Positions 15,440 to 24,085 of a stretch of 64,000 nt of DNA are shown here, piece after piece. Source of the DNA: Gemmatimonas sp. (GTDB taxonomy: Bacteria; Gemmatimonadota; Gemmatimonadetes; Gemmatimonadales; Gemmatimonadaceae); assembly GCA_013822425.1 (NCBI GenBank), contig PNKL01000001.1, forward strand, positions 93,449 through 157,448. The letters run 5' to 3'. The notes under the pieces were generated by a model. That model saw only the letters and a list, made by a program, of their open reading frames with translations. It was not told the origin of the DNA and did no database searches. Each line of letters starts with the position of its first letter. Within the stretch, counting starts at the first letter, position 1. A program made the translations under genes and the position numbers.

Positions 15440-17077
15440 CTAGTCCGACGTGGCGGCGAGCTCGAGCAGGTCGAACAGCTCGGCGAGCATCGCAGGGTCC
15501 GGCGCGTCCGGCGCCTGCTTCAGCAGGACGCGGAGCTCAATGGCGCGGTCGAGCGCGTCGCGTCCGCGATAGACAAGGTCTTCGATGGGAACGACGACAT
15601 CGCTGCCCACGGTCGCGGGCTCGGCGAGCGGCGTCTCCTCCAGTCCCCTCAGTCCGGCGAGGCCGCTGCTGAGCATCGCCGCGAGCGCGTCGCCCGAGGA
15701 CCCGGCACCCGCTGGCGCCCTGGAGACGAGCGACGGCTCGCCGTCGGGAGCAAGCGACGCGATGTCCACCATCGCCGGCTCGGCATCGGGCGCAAGCGCT
15801 GCGGCCGCCACGATCGGCGGCTCCGCGTCCGGTGCGAGCGTCGCGATATCCACGAGCGGCCGCCCGATATCCACGGCGGGCGTGGCGATCACGACCCCGG
15901 CCTCCCGCCCGGGCGCGCGCAGCACCCGCACGATTTCGGCGGTCGTCTTGCCGTGCGGCGCCGACAGAAGCTGGCACGCGTGATCAAGTGCGTGGAGCGC
16001 CGCCCCGGCGAGCAGGCTGGCCTGGGCGCGCTGTTCCTCGAAGAACGCGGCGAGCGGCGTCTCGCCAAAGCTCGTGGAGAGGTGCGCGAGCGCGCGCGCG
16101 GCGCCGCCAAGTTCGCGCGCCAGCCGTTCGCGGGTGGCCGCGTCGACGGCCTGCGCCGCATCGCTCACGAGACGGCGCAGATGCTCGGCGTGGCTCACGA
16201 CCTCGAGGCGGAACCGCTGCGCCGCCGACGTCGGCGGCGTTGGGGCGGCGCTGACGAGACCCGGCGCGCCATCGTCCGGGAAGAGCGCGCTGATGGGAAC
16301 GATGTCGTCGGCCCCCACCGCGCCGCCGGCAACGGCCGCCGCGGCTGCGGCGAAGGCGGTGAGCGAGTCCGACGACGTCGCGGGGCGCGCGCCGCGCGTG
16401 AGGGCGATGCTGCCGTCGGCCAGGACGACGGCCGCCGTGGAGAAGAGCGACCGCAGGGCGGGCGTGACCGCGCCGCCCAACTCGAGCGTCTTCGCCATCT
16501 GATCGAGCGCGCCCACGACCTCAGGAAGCGGCGGCAGGTCCTTGAGCAGCGCGATGCCCCTCAGCGCACGCACGCGCTGCAGCGTGTCGGCCAACGCCGT
16601 CGGTTCCGTCGGGTTCTCGGCGAACGCCAGCAGCGCGCGGGCAATCTCGGAGGTCTCCGTGGCGAGGAAGCTGATGGCATAGGGGGCGGCCGTTGCCGCA
16701 CTCGTCGCCGCTGGCGCGAACGAAGCCAGCTCCTGCGTTCGCGCCGCGGCACGGCCCGTTTCGGCCGCGCCCCAGCTGCGGACGCCGCGCAGGAGAATCT
16801 TGAGATCGTCGATGGCGGCGACAAACGCACCGCGCAGCGCATCGCTCCACGGGAGCGTGCCGGTCTGCAGGCCGTGCGCGGCCCGCTCAAGCGCCACGGC
16901 CACGTCGGCAATGCCGCCGACCTTGGCCATCGTGGCGCTGCCGCGCAGGGCGCGCGCATGTCGAACGAAAGCGTGGAGGTCGGGCGGGCCGCCGCGCGCC
17001 GTGGCGACGAGCCCGTCGAGGTGCTCGACGTACTCGGAGGCTTCGAGCGTGAAGAAGTCGAGAAGGCCGCTGCTCAT
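15440..17077 (-). CDS. Hpt-domain-like protein with low-complexity linker
   Basis: A 545-residue soluble protein. The N-terminus (LLDFFTLEASEYVEHLDGLV...HARALRGSATMAKVGGIADVA) resembles the Hpt domain of CheA. In a direct alignment to the HTLKGSA signature, the phospho-His position is Arg (RALRGSA), with a His two residues earlier, so phosphotransfer is doubtful. Two further regions (about 130-220 and 285-370) look like diverged Hpt copies. Then imperfect repeats of the type DIATLAPDAEPP occur (about residues 415-460). No kinase or receiver domain is present. It lies 3 bases before the flippase-like gene. Confidence 0.6.
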   Translation of the reverse strand: MSSGLLDFFTLEASEYVEHLDGLVATARGGPPDLHAFVRHARALRGSATMAKVGGIADVAVALERAAHGLQTGTLPWSDALRGAFVAAIDDLKILLRGVRSWGAAETGRAAARTQELASFAPAATSAATAAPYAISFLATETSEIARALLAFAENPTEPTALADTLQRVRALRGIALLKDLPPLPEVVGALDQMAKTLELGGAVTPALRSLFSTAAVVLADGSIALTRGARPATSSDSLTAFAAAAAAVAGGAVGADDIVPISALFPDDGAPGLVSAAPTPPTSAAQRFRLEVVSHAEHLRRLVSDAAQAVDAATRERLARELGGAARALAHLSTSFGETPLAAFFEEQRAQASLLAGAALHALDHACQLLSAPHGKTTAEIVRVLRAPGREAGVVIATPAVDIGRPLVDIATLAPDAEPPIVAAAALAPDAEPAMVDIASLAPDGEPSLVSRAPAGAGSSGDALAAMLSSGLAGLRGLEETPLAEPATVGSDVVVPIEDLVYRGRDALDRAIELRVLLKQAPDAPDPAMLAELFDLLELAATSD

Positions 17078-17410
17078 CTGCGAGGCAAGCTACGGGTCTA
17101 TGGGTGGAGGGGCAATGCGAGCATACCAAGAGACGCGTCAAAAAGGCAGGGTGTAACGGCGACTGAGGTCTCGCAAATCGACGCTCAGCTGCAATCGTCT
17201 CGGAGGGCGCTCCCCCTCTTTCGCGATGGCGTTCGGCTGCTCACCCCATTCCTCGCTGGGCCTCGGCTATCCGAGCCCGCCGCGACGAACGACGCCGCGA
17301 CGAACGACTGGACACGCCTGCCTTCAGCTCCGTATTCTTGCCAAACTGCGACTTCCTCCATCTCGCCAGACGCCATGCCAATCCGACGAAACAAAGTCGA
17401 TCGAAGACGG
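17078..17410. other. Intergenic region at the edge of the restriction-modification island
   Basis: The 333 bases between the Hpt-like gene and the nuclease fragment hold no supported gene. A short direct repeat (gcgacgaacgac) occurs near 17281-17310. Base composition becomes visibly less GC-rich here, marking the left border of the island. Confidence 0.4.
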
Positions 17411-17984
17411 ATGAACTCGAAGGCCAAGCTCCCATTCGAACTTCGCCTGCAAGACTTCGAGCTGGCCATGCAGGATGTCTACGACTTCTTCTTCGACGTG
17501 AACGTGGGACTCACGCAAAGGGGGCTCGAGCGACTCGACGACTTTCTCCGACCGGCCATCATGTCAGGCCTTCTGTCTGATATGCTGACGGCTAGCCTCG
17601 GAAGACACTCAAGAACTCTGACGGAGAATCGGTATTTCAATGGGCACCCCGATCTCGTCGTCAAGGGAGTGTACGCAGGCGACAGCGTGAAAGCCGGCGT
17701 TGAAGGCGTTGAGGTCAAGACAACCCGAAAGAGCGGTGGCGCAGTTGACACTCACGGCGCTCGAGATCACGTGGATGTGCGTGTTCGTTTACGAGGTTGA
17801 CACGGAGACGGAGCCTGCACGTGACCGGCTGCCGATGAGGATTACCGAAGTCTACCTTGGGAAAGTCACCATCGCAGATTTTCGAAAGAACGCCCGCGGC
17901 GAGCTCGGAACGAGAACCGCAACACTCCACGCAGATGGTATCAAGAAGCTGCGCAGGCGTTGGATCTACAGGCTAAGCGAGTAG
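17411..17984 (+). pseudogene. Frameshifted type II restriction endonuclease-like gene
   Basis: Frame one runs from ATG 17411 (MNSKAKLPFELRLQDFELAM...) through NGHPDLVVKG and GVEGVEVKTTRK, a PD-(D/E)xK nuclease signature (PD ... E-x-K). It then leaves the homologous frame in DTHGARD near 17770. The second frame resumes immediately as WMCVFVYEVDTETEPARD and runs to the stop at 17984. Removing one base in gatcacgtgg (near 17770) restores one continuous protein of about 190 residues. It converges on and overlaps the methyltransferase gene by 19 bases. Either it is an inactive relic, or the shift is a sequencing error. The recognition sequence is unknown. Confidence 0.65.
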
Positions 17985-19114
17985 GGAGAACCGTTCTTGT
18001 ACGCCGCGAGTTTGGGGATCGCGTTCTTCGCAAGCGCAAAGAAGTGCGGGTCTCTCTCGACTCCGATGCTCTGGTAGCCGACCGCCTCGGCAGCCGCTAA
18101 CGTCGATCCGGAGCCCGCGAACGGATCGAGTACCACCCCTTCGCCGAGCGGAAGGACGCCGCGAACGAGTTGGCGCAGGAAGCCTTGGGGTTTTAGGCTC
18201 GGGTGCGGCGCCAGTGCGCGCTCGGACTTGTGAGTTGGCGAGGACGCGATCACGTCACCGAAAGGTCGGTCGGCTGACGGCCGTCGAAACCCCCCAGTCT
18301 TCCACGCGCGCAGATTGTCTTGTGCGCGGCCTTCCAGCGGTCGCCGGAACACCAGCCACGGCTCCCACATTGCTCGGGGCATGACACTCACGTCAGCGAA
18401 TTCGTGATGGGCAGCCTTCGGTCGGTCACCACCCCGCATCGTCATGACAAGTCGAGCGATCTCTCCGCGGCGCTCCAGTCCAGCCCTCGCGAGCGCGCCC
18501 GACACGACGTAGGAGAGGAGGGGATTGCTGGCTACCACCACATTTGCACCTGGCACAAGCACGCGACCGAGCGTACTTGCCCACAGGAAGAAGAACTCAT
18601 CGAGCGCGGCATGATCCCTAGCCGAGAGCACAGTAAAACGGGGCAGTGGTGCTCGCTGCGTTCCGTCAAAGGAAGGCGGGATTCGCCAAACACCGCCTTT
18701 GCCTGCTCGGAGCTTCTCCTGCTGCTCTGCCGAGTACTCAAACAATCCATAGGGCGGATCCGTCACGACAGCTTGGACGCTGCACTCGGGTTGTGCTCGC
18801 AGCCAGTCGATGCAGTCGTTCAGGTACAACACGGAGTTCCCATGTCTGAACTCGGAAACGGACTTTCGTGCGATCGGATAACCGCCCGCAATTGTCAGAG
18901 GGTTCTCCTTCAGAGCGTAGTGTCCTCGGGCACTCCGAGCGAAGACCGTCGGAGTATTGAGTCTGAGGTAGGAGCGAATTGACGAAGCTGCCGCCGCTGA
19001 GCCAATCCGAACCGCCACGCGACGTTCGATTTCCGGCAACTGCATTCCGTCCGATGCCGATGCAAGCACTGCCATGATCGCGTCCCTCACTTCACCCGGC
19101 TTTCGCTTTCCCAT
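17966..19114 (-). CDS. DNA methyltransferase (N4-cytosine/N6-adenine, beta-type order)
   Basis: A 382-residue enzyme. Residues 1-70 form an HTH-like domain (DAIMAVLASASDGMQLPEIERRV). The catalytic motif IV TDPPYGL comes before the SAM motif I DPFAGSGST, the order of beta-class methylases. LKPQGFLRQLVRGVLP precedes motif I. It should protect the host against the adjacent nuclease. Codon use and composition are less GC-rich than its neighbours, suggesting transfer. A perfect 16-base palindrome lies 30 bases upstream. Confidence 0.85.
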   Translation of the reverse strand: MGKRKPGEVRDAIMAVLASASDGMQLPEIERRVAVRIGSAAAASSIRSYLRLNTPTVFARSARGHYALKENPLTIAGGYPIARKSVSEFRHGNSVLYLNDCIDWLRAQPECSVQAVVTDPPYGLFEYSAEQQEKLRAGKGGVWRIPPSFDGTQRAPLPRFTVLSARDHAALDEFFFLWASTLGRVLVPGANVVVASNPLLSYVVSGALARAGLERRGEIARLVMTMRGGDRPKAAHHEFADVSVMPRAMWEPWLVFRRPLEGRAQDNLRAWKTGGFRRPSADRPFGDVIASSPTHKSERALAPHPSLKPQGFLRQLVRGVLPLGEGVVLDPFAGSGSTLAAAEAVGYQSIGVERDPHFFALAKNAIPKLAAYKNGSPYSLSL

Positions 19115-19143
19115 GAGACTCTCCCGTGAATCGAAGGAAGAGT

Positions 19144-19159
19144 AGACGTCTAGACGTCT
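19144..19159. promoter_or_regulatory. Perfect 16-bp palindrome upstream of the methyltransferase
   Basis: AGACGTCTAGACGTCT reads the same on both strands and contains GACGTC twice. It sits 30 bases upstream of the methyltransferase start, where an operator would be expected. It may bind a regulator, possibly the methyltransferase through its HTH domain, or reflect the recognition site. This is inference. Confidence 0.5.
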
Positions 19160-19215
19160 TTTCGCAATAGCTCAAAATCCTAGCGTCTGGCGTGAATCGC
19201 GGTCCCGACGACGTC

Positions 19216-19953
19216 CTAACGCGCGGCGTCCATCGCCGCTCTCATCTCACGCACGGCCGCTTCGATCCCAACGAAGACGGCGCGAGACACGATGCTGTGC
19301 CCTATGTTCAGCTCCTCGACGTCGGCTAGGGCAGCCACCGGGCCGACATTGCGCACCGTCAGGCCGTGGCCGGCATGGACGGCGAGGCCGAGGCTCCGGC
19401 CTAGGCGGGCGCCAGTACGCAGGGCCGCCAGCGTAGCCGGGTCGGCGGGGGCTTGGGCATAGCGCCCCGTGTGCAGCTCGACAGCGGCGGCTCCCAGCCG
19501 CTTTGACTGCTCGATCATGACCACATCGGGGTCGATGAACAGCGAGGTGCGGATGCCGCCAGCGGCGAGCCGGGCCAGCGCGAGGCGAAGCACCTCCGGT
19601 TGGCGCGTTACGTCGAGCCCGCCCTCAGTCGTCACTTCTTGGCGGCGCTCCGGCACCAGGGTGACTTGGTGCGGACGCAGCCGTTCGGCGATGGCCAGCA
19701 TCTCGTCGGTGACGGCCATCTCGAGGTTGAAGGGCGTGCGGATCACGCGGAGGACGGCCTCGAGATCCGCGTCCTGGAAGTGGCGGCGGTCCTCGCGCAG
19801 GTGCGCGGTGATGCCGTCGGCGCCGGCCGCCTCACAGACGACCGCCGCCGCTGCCGGATCGGGTTCGTCGGTGTGGCGCGCCTGACGGATCGTCGCGACG
19901 TGGTCGATGTTGATGCAAAGGCGGAGATGCCCAGGGCCGCCGGTTGATGCCAT
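19216..19953 (-). CDS. pdxJ: Pyridoxine 5'-phosphate synthase
   Basis: Condenses 1-deoxyxylulose 5-phosphate with 3-amino-2-oxopropyl phosphate to make PNP in the DXP-dependent vitamin B6 pathway. Conserved stretches are [59 protein letters not shown] and [10 protein letters not shown]. Length of 245 residues is normal. Confidence 0.96.
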   Translation of the reverse strand: MASTGGPGHLRLCINIDHVATIRQARHTDEPDPAAAAVVCEAAGADGITAHLREDRRHFQDADLEAVLRVIRTPFNLEMAVTDEMLAIAERLRPHQVTLVPERRQEVTTEGGLDVTRQPEVLRLALARLAAGGIRTSLFIDPDVVMIEQSKRLGAAAVELHTGRYAQAPADPATLAALRTGARLGRSLGLAVHAGHGLTVRNVGPVAALADVEELNIGHSIVSRAVFVGIEAAVREMRAAMDAAR

Positions 19954-19999
19954 AGTTCACCCCATCCGTGATCGCGGACCATCTCCGCGGGAGTCATCC

Positions 20000-20467
20000 G
20001 TGAAACGAGTTGCCGTGCTGCTGCTTCCCTTCGCCGCCGCCTGCGCCAGCTTGTCCGGCGGAGGCGCCGGCACCGGCGCCGAGTCGCCGAACGCGGTCAT
20101 TCAACAGTTTCTCACGGCCGCTCGCCGCAAGGACTTGACCGCCATGGCCATGGTGTGGGGCACCGACAAGGGTCCTGCCAGCCAAACCATGAGCCAACGG
20201 GAACTCGAGCGCCGCGAGTTGATAATGATCCAGTGTCTGCCGCACGAACAAGCCACCCTCGGGACGCCGACCCCGAGCGAGGCGGGCCGACTGCGGATTC
20301 CGGTGGAGCTGACCTTGTTGAACCTGAAGGCAAAGCCTGTCTTCACGGTGGTGCGCGGTCCAAGGGACCGCTGGTATGTGGAGAACCTCGAGATCGACCA
20401 ACTTCGTGACCAGGGATTCTGTGGCGCCTCGACGGCGTCGCCGGCACCGCCGCCCGGAACACGATAA
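20000..20467 (+). CDS. Small lipoprotein
   Basis: A 155-residue protein with signal peptide VKRVAVLLLPFAAACAS, whose lipobox ends at Cys16 by type AAAC. The body (VIQQFLTAARRKDLTAMAMVWGT) resembles SnoaL/NTF2-like helices at the start, but I do not recognise the family. The GTG at 20000 is chosen because it starts the signal peptide. It is divergent from pdxJ. Confidence 0.75.
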   Translation: MKRVAVLLLPFAAACASLSGGGAGTGAESPNAVIQQFLTAARRKDLTAMAMVWGTDKGPASQTMSQRELERRELIMIQCLPHEQATLGTPTPSEAGRLRIPVELTLLNLKAKPVFTVVRGPRDRWYVENLEIDQLRDQGFCGASTASPAPPPGTR

Positions 20468-20492
20468 TTGGGTGGCGCAAAGCGGCGGTGCA

Positions 20493-20540
20493 GGGATGCG
20501 CCGCCGCGTGGGGAAAGGGATGCACCGCCGCGTGGGGAAG
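20493..20540. repeat. 24-bp tandem duplication
   Basis: Two adjacent 24-base copies, gggatgcgccgccgcgtggg... and gggatgcaccgccgcgtggg..., differ at two positions. A more degenerate third copy may follow (gagtgcatcacggggtggca). They fill the gap between convergent genes. Confidence 0.75.
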
Positions 20541-20592
20541 GAGTGCATCACGGGGTGGCAGGCCGCCGTCGCAACGGGGCTTGCCGCCCCGA

Positions 20593-21003
20593 TTAGTATT
20601 CAGACAACTCGATGAGGACGCCACCCGTCGACTTCGGGTGCAGGAAGGCGATGCGCTTGCCCTCGGCGCCGATGCGCGGCACTTCGTCAATGAGAGTAAG
20701 CCCGGCGGCCTTCGCCCTGGCGAGCGTGCCGTCGAGATCATCGACGCAGAAGCAGATGTGATGGATGCCCGGTCCTTTCCGGTCGACGAACTTCGCAATG
20801 GGCGAGTCGGCGGCGGCGGGTTCGAGCAGTTCCACCAGCGATTCGCCGGCGGCGAGGCCGGCAATGCGGGCGCCGTCGGCATCGTCCAGCGGCACGTCGG
20901 GAAGGCCGAGCACGTCGCGGTAGAGGGGCAGGACGTCGTCGAGATTGCGCACGGCAACGCCGAGGTGGGCGATGCGCGTGCCACGACGGACGGGAGAGGT
21001 CAT
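20593..21003 (-). CDS. mce: Methylmalonyl-CoA epimerase (VOC family)
   Basis: A 136-residue VOC-fold enzyme that interconverts (R)- and (S)-methylmalonyl-CoA. Typical segments are RIAHLGVAVRNLDD, SPIAKFVDRKGPGIHHICFCVDD and GAEGKRIAFLHPKSTGGVLIEL, with metal ligands in HLG, GIHHI and the final Glu. The ATG at 21003 is preferred; another in-frame ATG is at 21021. The mutase genes are not in the window. Confidence 0.88.
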   Translation of the reverse strand: MTSPVRRGTRIAHLGVAVRNLDDVLPLYRDVLGLPDVPLDDADGARIAGLAAGESLVELLEPAAADSPIAKFVDRKGPGIHHICFCVDDLDGTLARAKAAGLTLIDEVPRIGAEGKRIAFLHPKSTGGVLIELSEY

Positions 21004-21086
21004 GGCGGGGTGCTCCGGCAACAGGGTGAACGCCTAACATTATCAATCGCGGCGGTGCGCGGCACCGTCGCAGCGGAGGCGAGGCA

Positions 21087-21416
21087 ATGGCGGGCAATTT
21101 GACGGCGGTCACGGACGCCGATTTCGAGCAGGAAGTCGAGAAGCACCAGGGCGTCGCGGTGGTGGACTTCTGGGCGACATGGTGCGGTCCGTGCCGCATG
21201 ATCGCGCCCATTCTCGAGCAGCTGTCGGTGGACTACACCGGCAAGGTGAAGGTGGCCAAGCTCGACGTGGACAGCAACCAGAAAACGTCGATGCGGTTCA
21301 ATGTGCGGTCCATCCCCACGCTGCTGTTCTTCAAGGACGGCAAGGTGGTGGACCAGGTCATCGGCGCGGTGCCGAAGGCAGCGCTCGAGGCCAAGTTCAA
21401 GCAGCACACGAGCTGA
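21087..21416 (+). CDS. trxA: Thioredoxin
   Basis: A 109-residue cytoplasmic disulfide reductase with active site WATWCGPCRM, cis-Pro loop VRSIPTLLFF and C-terminal GAVPKAALEAKF. A GGAGGCGAGG Shine-Dalgarno precedes the ATG. Confidence 0.96.
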   Translation: MAGNLTAVTDADFEQEVEKHQGVAVVDFWATWCGPCRMIAPILEQLSVDYTGKVKVAKLDVDSNQKTSMRFNVRSIPTLLFFKDGKVVDQVIGAVPKAALEAKFKQHTS

Positions 21417-21462
21417 CCGCCGGGGACATTTCTACTGAACGTTGACACGAGCTGACCGCCGG
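21406..21462. repeat. 18-bp direct repeat at the trxA 3' end
   Basis: ACACGAGCTGACCGCCGG occurs at 21406-21423, spanning the trxA stop codon, and again exactly at 21445-21462. The arrangement suggests a local duplication of the gene end. Confidence 0.8.
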
Positions 21463-21494
21463 ATTGCGGCTGGGGTGTACGCCCCCGCAGAATT

Positions 21495-21528
21495 AGCCCG
21501 GGCGCCGCGATGCGGCGGCCCGGGTTTT
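21495..21528 (+). terminator. Rho-independent terminator after trxA
   Basis: A GC-rich stem with arms AGCCCGGGCGCCGC and GCGGCGGCCCGGGT (one bulge) is followed directly by TTTT. It lies between trxA and the next gene on the same strand. Confidence 0.75.
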
Positions 21529-21545
21529 CGCTCGTATCCCCGCCT

Positions 21546-22529
21546 ATGCCTGTCGCCGCCGGACATCTTCGCTATCCCAAAGTCAGGGCACTGCTGCCCC
21601 GGACGCGCCTAGCGTACGTCCATCTTCAGAACCTCCTGACGGACGCGAAGCGCGATCGCGCCGCCCGCGTATTCGGCTACGTCGCCATCTGGCTGCCCGA
21701 CGAACTGCTGCTGCTCTACATGGAGGAGGGCGAGTTGGTGAATGCCACGGCAAGCGTCGACGGCCGGCGCTGGCGGGCGCTGCCCATCGGCGAGGCGGTG
21801 GCCGAGGTGCCCAACGCCGCCGAGTACGGCGAGATATGCTTTCACGAGGCGGCGGACGAACAGCTGGCCGCGATGTACGCGACGCAGGTGACGCCGGAGC
21901 TTGGCTGGCCGCCGGAGTTGCCGGTCACGAGTGCGCCCGCCGTGCTCGGCCATCTCATGGCGACGCTGTTTGACGGCCTGCTGGAAGTCTCGGCGGACGG
22001 TGAGGTGAACTACATCGTCTTCCAGCACGGCATGCCGCTGCGCGGGTACTTCGTGAATGACGAGGTGGCACCGGATCTCGCGGCGCGCGTGCGCGCGCTG
22101 CTCGAACGCGCCTTCCTCCACGACGGGATGGCACGCCGGTGGGATGTGCCGCCGGCGCTCGCCAACCAGGCGGCCCCCGCTCTCATCGCCGCGTACCGCG
22201 ACCTCGTGGGCACGCTCATGCGGCGACTCCACGACCACGGGGCCGAGAGTGCATTCGCGGTGGCCGAGCACGCGCGGCAACACCTGATCGCGCAACACCC
22301 GGCACTCGAGAAGTTTTCGCTGAACATCCCGGACCAGCGCGACCCGGTGGTGGATGCGCCGGCGCTCTCGGCGGCGATCGCGGCGTGGCTCGGTGAAACG
22401 CTCTGGCACCTGCACCTGCCAGAAGGCGTGACGGCAGAGCAGCTGCTCGCCGAGGTGGCGCGGCCGCGCCGCCATCTGTTTCAGGCGGCGGGCCTCTTCG
22501 AAGCCCTGCCGTGGACGATTCCGTGGTAG
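21546..22529 (+). CDS. Conserved hypothetical protein
   Basis: A 327-residue soluble protein counted from the ATG at 21546 (MPVAAGHLRYPKVRALL); an earlier in-frame codon at 21510 falls in the terminator. It has no signal peptide or membrane segment. The sequence VNYIVFQHGMPLRGYFVND recalls DUF4388-type sensor/effector proteins, but I cannot assign a family. It overlaps rsmI by 19 bases. Confidence 0.6.
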   Translation: MPVAAGHLRYPKVRALLPRTRLAYVHLQNLLTDAKRDRAARVFGYVAIWLPDELLLLYMEEGELVNATASVDGRRWRALPIGEAVAEVPNAAEYGEICFHEAADEQLAAMYATQVTPELGWPPELPVTSAPAVLGHLMATLFDGLLEVSADGEVNYIVFQHGMPLRGYFVNDEVAPDLAARVRALLERAFLHDGMARRWDVPPALANQAAPALIAAYRDLVGTLMRRLHDHGAESAFAVAEHARQHLIAQHPALEKFSLNIPDQRDPVVDAPALSAAIAAWLGETLWHLHLPEGVTAEQLLAEVARPRRHLFQAAGLFEALPWTIPW

Positions 22530-23350
22530 GCGCCGCAGGCACACTCTATATCGTCAGCACCCCCATCGGGAACCTGGGAGACCTGAGTGCACGGGCGCTG
22601 GATACGCTGCGCGCTGCGGACGCGATTCTCGCCGAGGACACGCGGCACACGCGGGCGCTGCTGGCGCACTTCGACCTGCACACACCGCTGGAGTCGTACC
22701 ACGAGCACAATGAGGCGGCGACGACGCCGGGGCTCGTGGGCCGCCTGCAACTCGGTGCGACACTCGCGCTGGTGAGCGACGCGGGGACGCCGCTGCTCAG
22801 CGATCCTGGCGCGCGGCTCGTGCGCGCGGCGGCGGCGGCGGGCATCGCGGTGGTGCCGGTGCCGGGGGCGTCGGCGCTGCTCGCCGCGCTGGTGGGGGCG
22901 GCGCTGCCGGCCGATCGGTTTACGTTCTTCGGCTTCGTGCCGCGCAAGGGGCCGGAGCGGCGGACGCTGCTGGCCGACGTAACCGCGCTGCGACATACCG
23001 CGGTGCTGTATGAGGCGCCGGGGCGCGTGGCGGAGATGCTGGGCGACCTCGCTGCGGCCGGCGCCGCGGAGCGCAAGGCGGTGGTGGCCCGCGAACTGAC
23101 GAAACAGTTCGAGGAATTCCGCCGCGGCACGGTGCGCGACCTCGCCGTGCGGTGCACGGAAACGCCGCCGCGCGGCGAGGTGGTGATCGTGGTGGCGGGC
23201 GCGGAAGCGCCGACGCTGGACGAGGCGGCGTTGAAGGCGCGCGCCGCCGCCTTGCGCGCCGACGGGTTGAGCGCTCGGGACGTGGTGCGCGTTCTCATGG
23301 AGGACGAGGGAGCACCCCGCAACCTGGCCTATCGCCTCGCCCACGGCTGA
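22511..23350 (+). CDS. rsmI: 16S rRNA (cytidine-1402-2'-O)-methyltransferase
   Basis: Methylates C1402 in the ribosomal P site. The tetrapyrrole-methylase fold shows TLYIVSTPIGNLGDLSARAL, ILAEDTRHTRALL, ALVSDAGTPLLSDPG, VVPVPGASALLAAL and FFGFVPRKG. The GTG at 22511 is inside the end of the upstream gene, implying translational coupling. Length 279 aa is typical. Confidence 0.95.
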   Translation: MDDSVVGAAGTLYIVSTPIGNLGDLSARALDTLRAADAILAEDTRHTRALLAHFDLHTPLESYHEHNEAATTPGLVGRLQLGATLALVSDAGTPLLSDPGARLVRAAAAAGIAVVPVPGASALLAALVGAALPADRFTFFGFVPRKGPERRTLLADVTALRHTAVLYEAPGRVAEMLGDLAAAGAAERKAVVARELTKQFEEFRRGTVRDLAVRCTETPPRGEVVIVVAGAEAPTLDEAALKARAAALRADGLSARDVVRVLMEDEGAPRNLAYRLAHG

Positions 23351-23353
23351 CGC

Positions 23354-24085
23354 ATGCGCCTCCCGCACACCCTCCTGCTCGCGCTCCCGTTGCTGGCCGG
23401 TGCGGCCCGCTCGGCGCCGCTCCCGCCGCTGGCGCCGCTGGCGCTGCCGCCGGCGGTGCGCGCGGTGCCGCCCGTGCCGCGGCTTGCGGTGGCACGCCTG
23501 CAGTACGACGGCGGCGGTGACTGGTACGCCAATCCGTCGAGTCTCGCGAACCTGATCAACGCCATACGTCAGCGGACGACGCTCGACGTGGAAGCGCGCG
23601 AGGCGCGCGTGACGCTCACGGACGAACGCCTGTGGGACTACCCGTTCCTGCACCTGACCGGACACGGCAACATCCGGCTCACCGACGCCGAGGTGGCGCG
23701 CCTGCGCGAGTACCTGCTGCGCGGCGGGTTCCTGCACGCCGACGACAACTACGGTCTCGACGACTCGTTTCGCCGCGAACTCAGGCGGGTCTTCCCCGAC
23801 CGCGACCTGATAGACGTGCCGCTGCGGCACCCTGTCTATCACGCGGTGTACGACTTTCCGCAGGGCTTGCCGAAAATCCACGAGCACGATGGCAAGCCGG
23901 CGCGCGGGCTCGGGATCTTCATCGGCGACCGGCTGGCGGTCTTCTACAGCTACGAGAGTGACCTCGGCAACGGGTGGGAAGACGTGGGGACGTACAAGGA
24001 AGACCCGCCGGAACTGCACGAACAGGCGCTCCGCATGGGCGTCAATCTGTTCGTGTATGCCGTCACCAGCCGGCCGGGCGCATGA
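23354..24085 (+). CDS. DUF4159 family exported protein
   Basis: A 243-residue protein with an N-terminal signal peptide (LLLALPLLAGAARSAP). The DUF4159 core is PRLAVARLQYDGGGDWYANPSSL, FLHLTGHGNIRLTD, GGFLHADDNYGLDDSFRRELRRVFP and a glutamine-amidotransferase-like fold without obvious catalytic Cys. It starts 3 bases after rsmI and overlaps the next gene by four bases. In other phyla DUF4159 proteins accompany BatA-like and DUF4175 membrane proteins. Confidence 0.85.
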   Translation: MRLPHTLLLALPLLAGAARSAPLPPLAPLALPPAVRAVPPVPRLAVARLQYDGGGDWYANPSSLANLINAIRQRTTLDVEAREARVTLTDERLWDYPFLHLTGHGNIRLTDAEVARLREYLLRGGFLHADDNYGLDDSFRRELRRVFPDRDLIDVPLRHPVYHAVYDFPQGLPKIHEHDGKPARGLGIFIGDRLAVFYSYESDLGNGWEDVGTYKEDPPELHEQALRMGVNLFVYAVTSRPGA

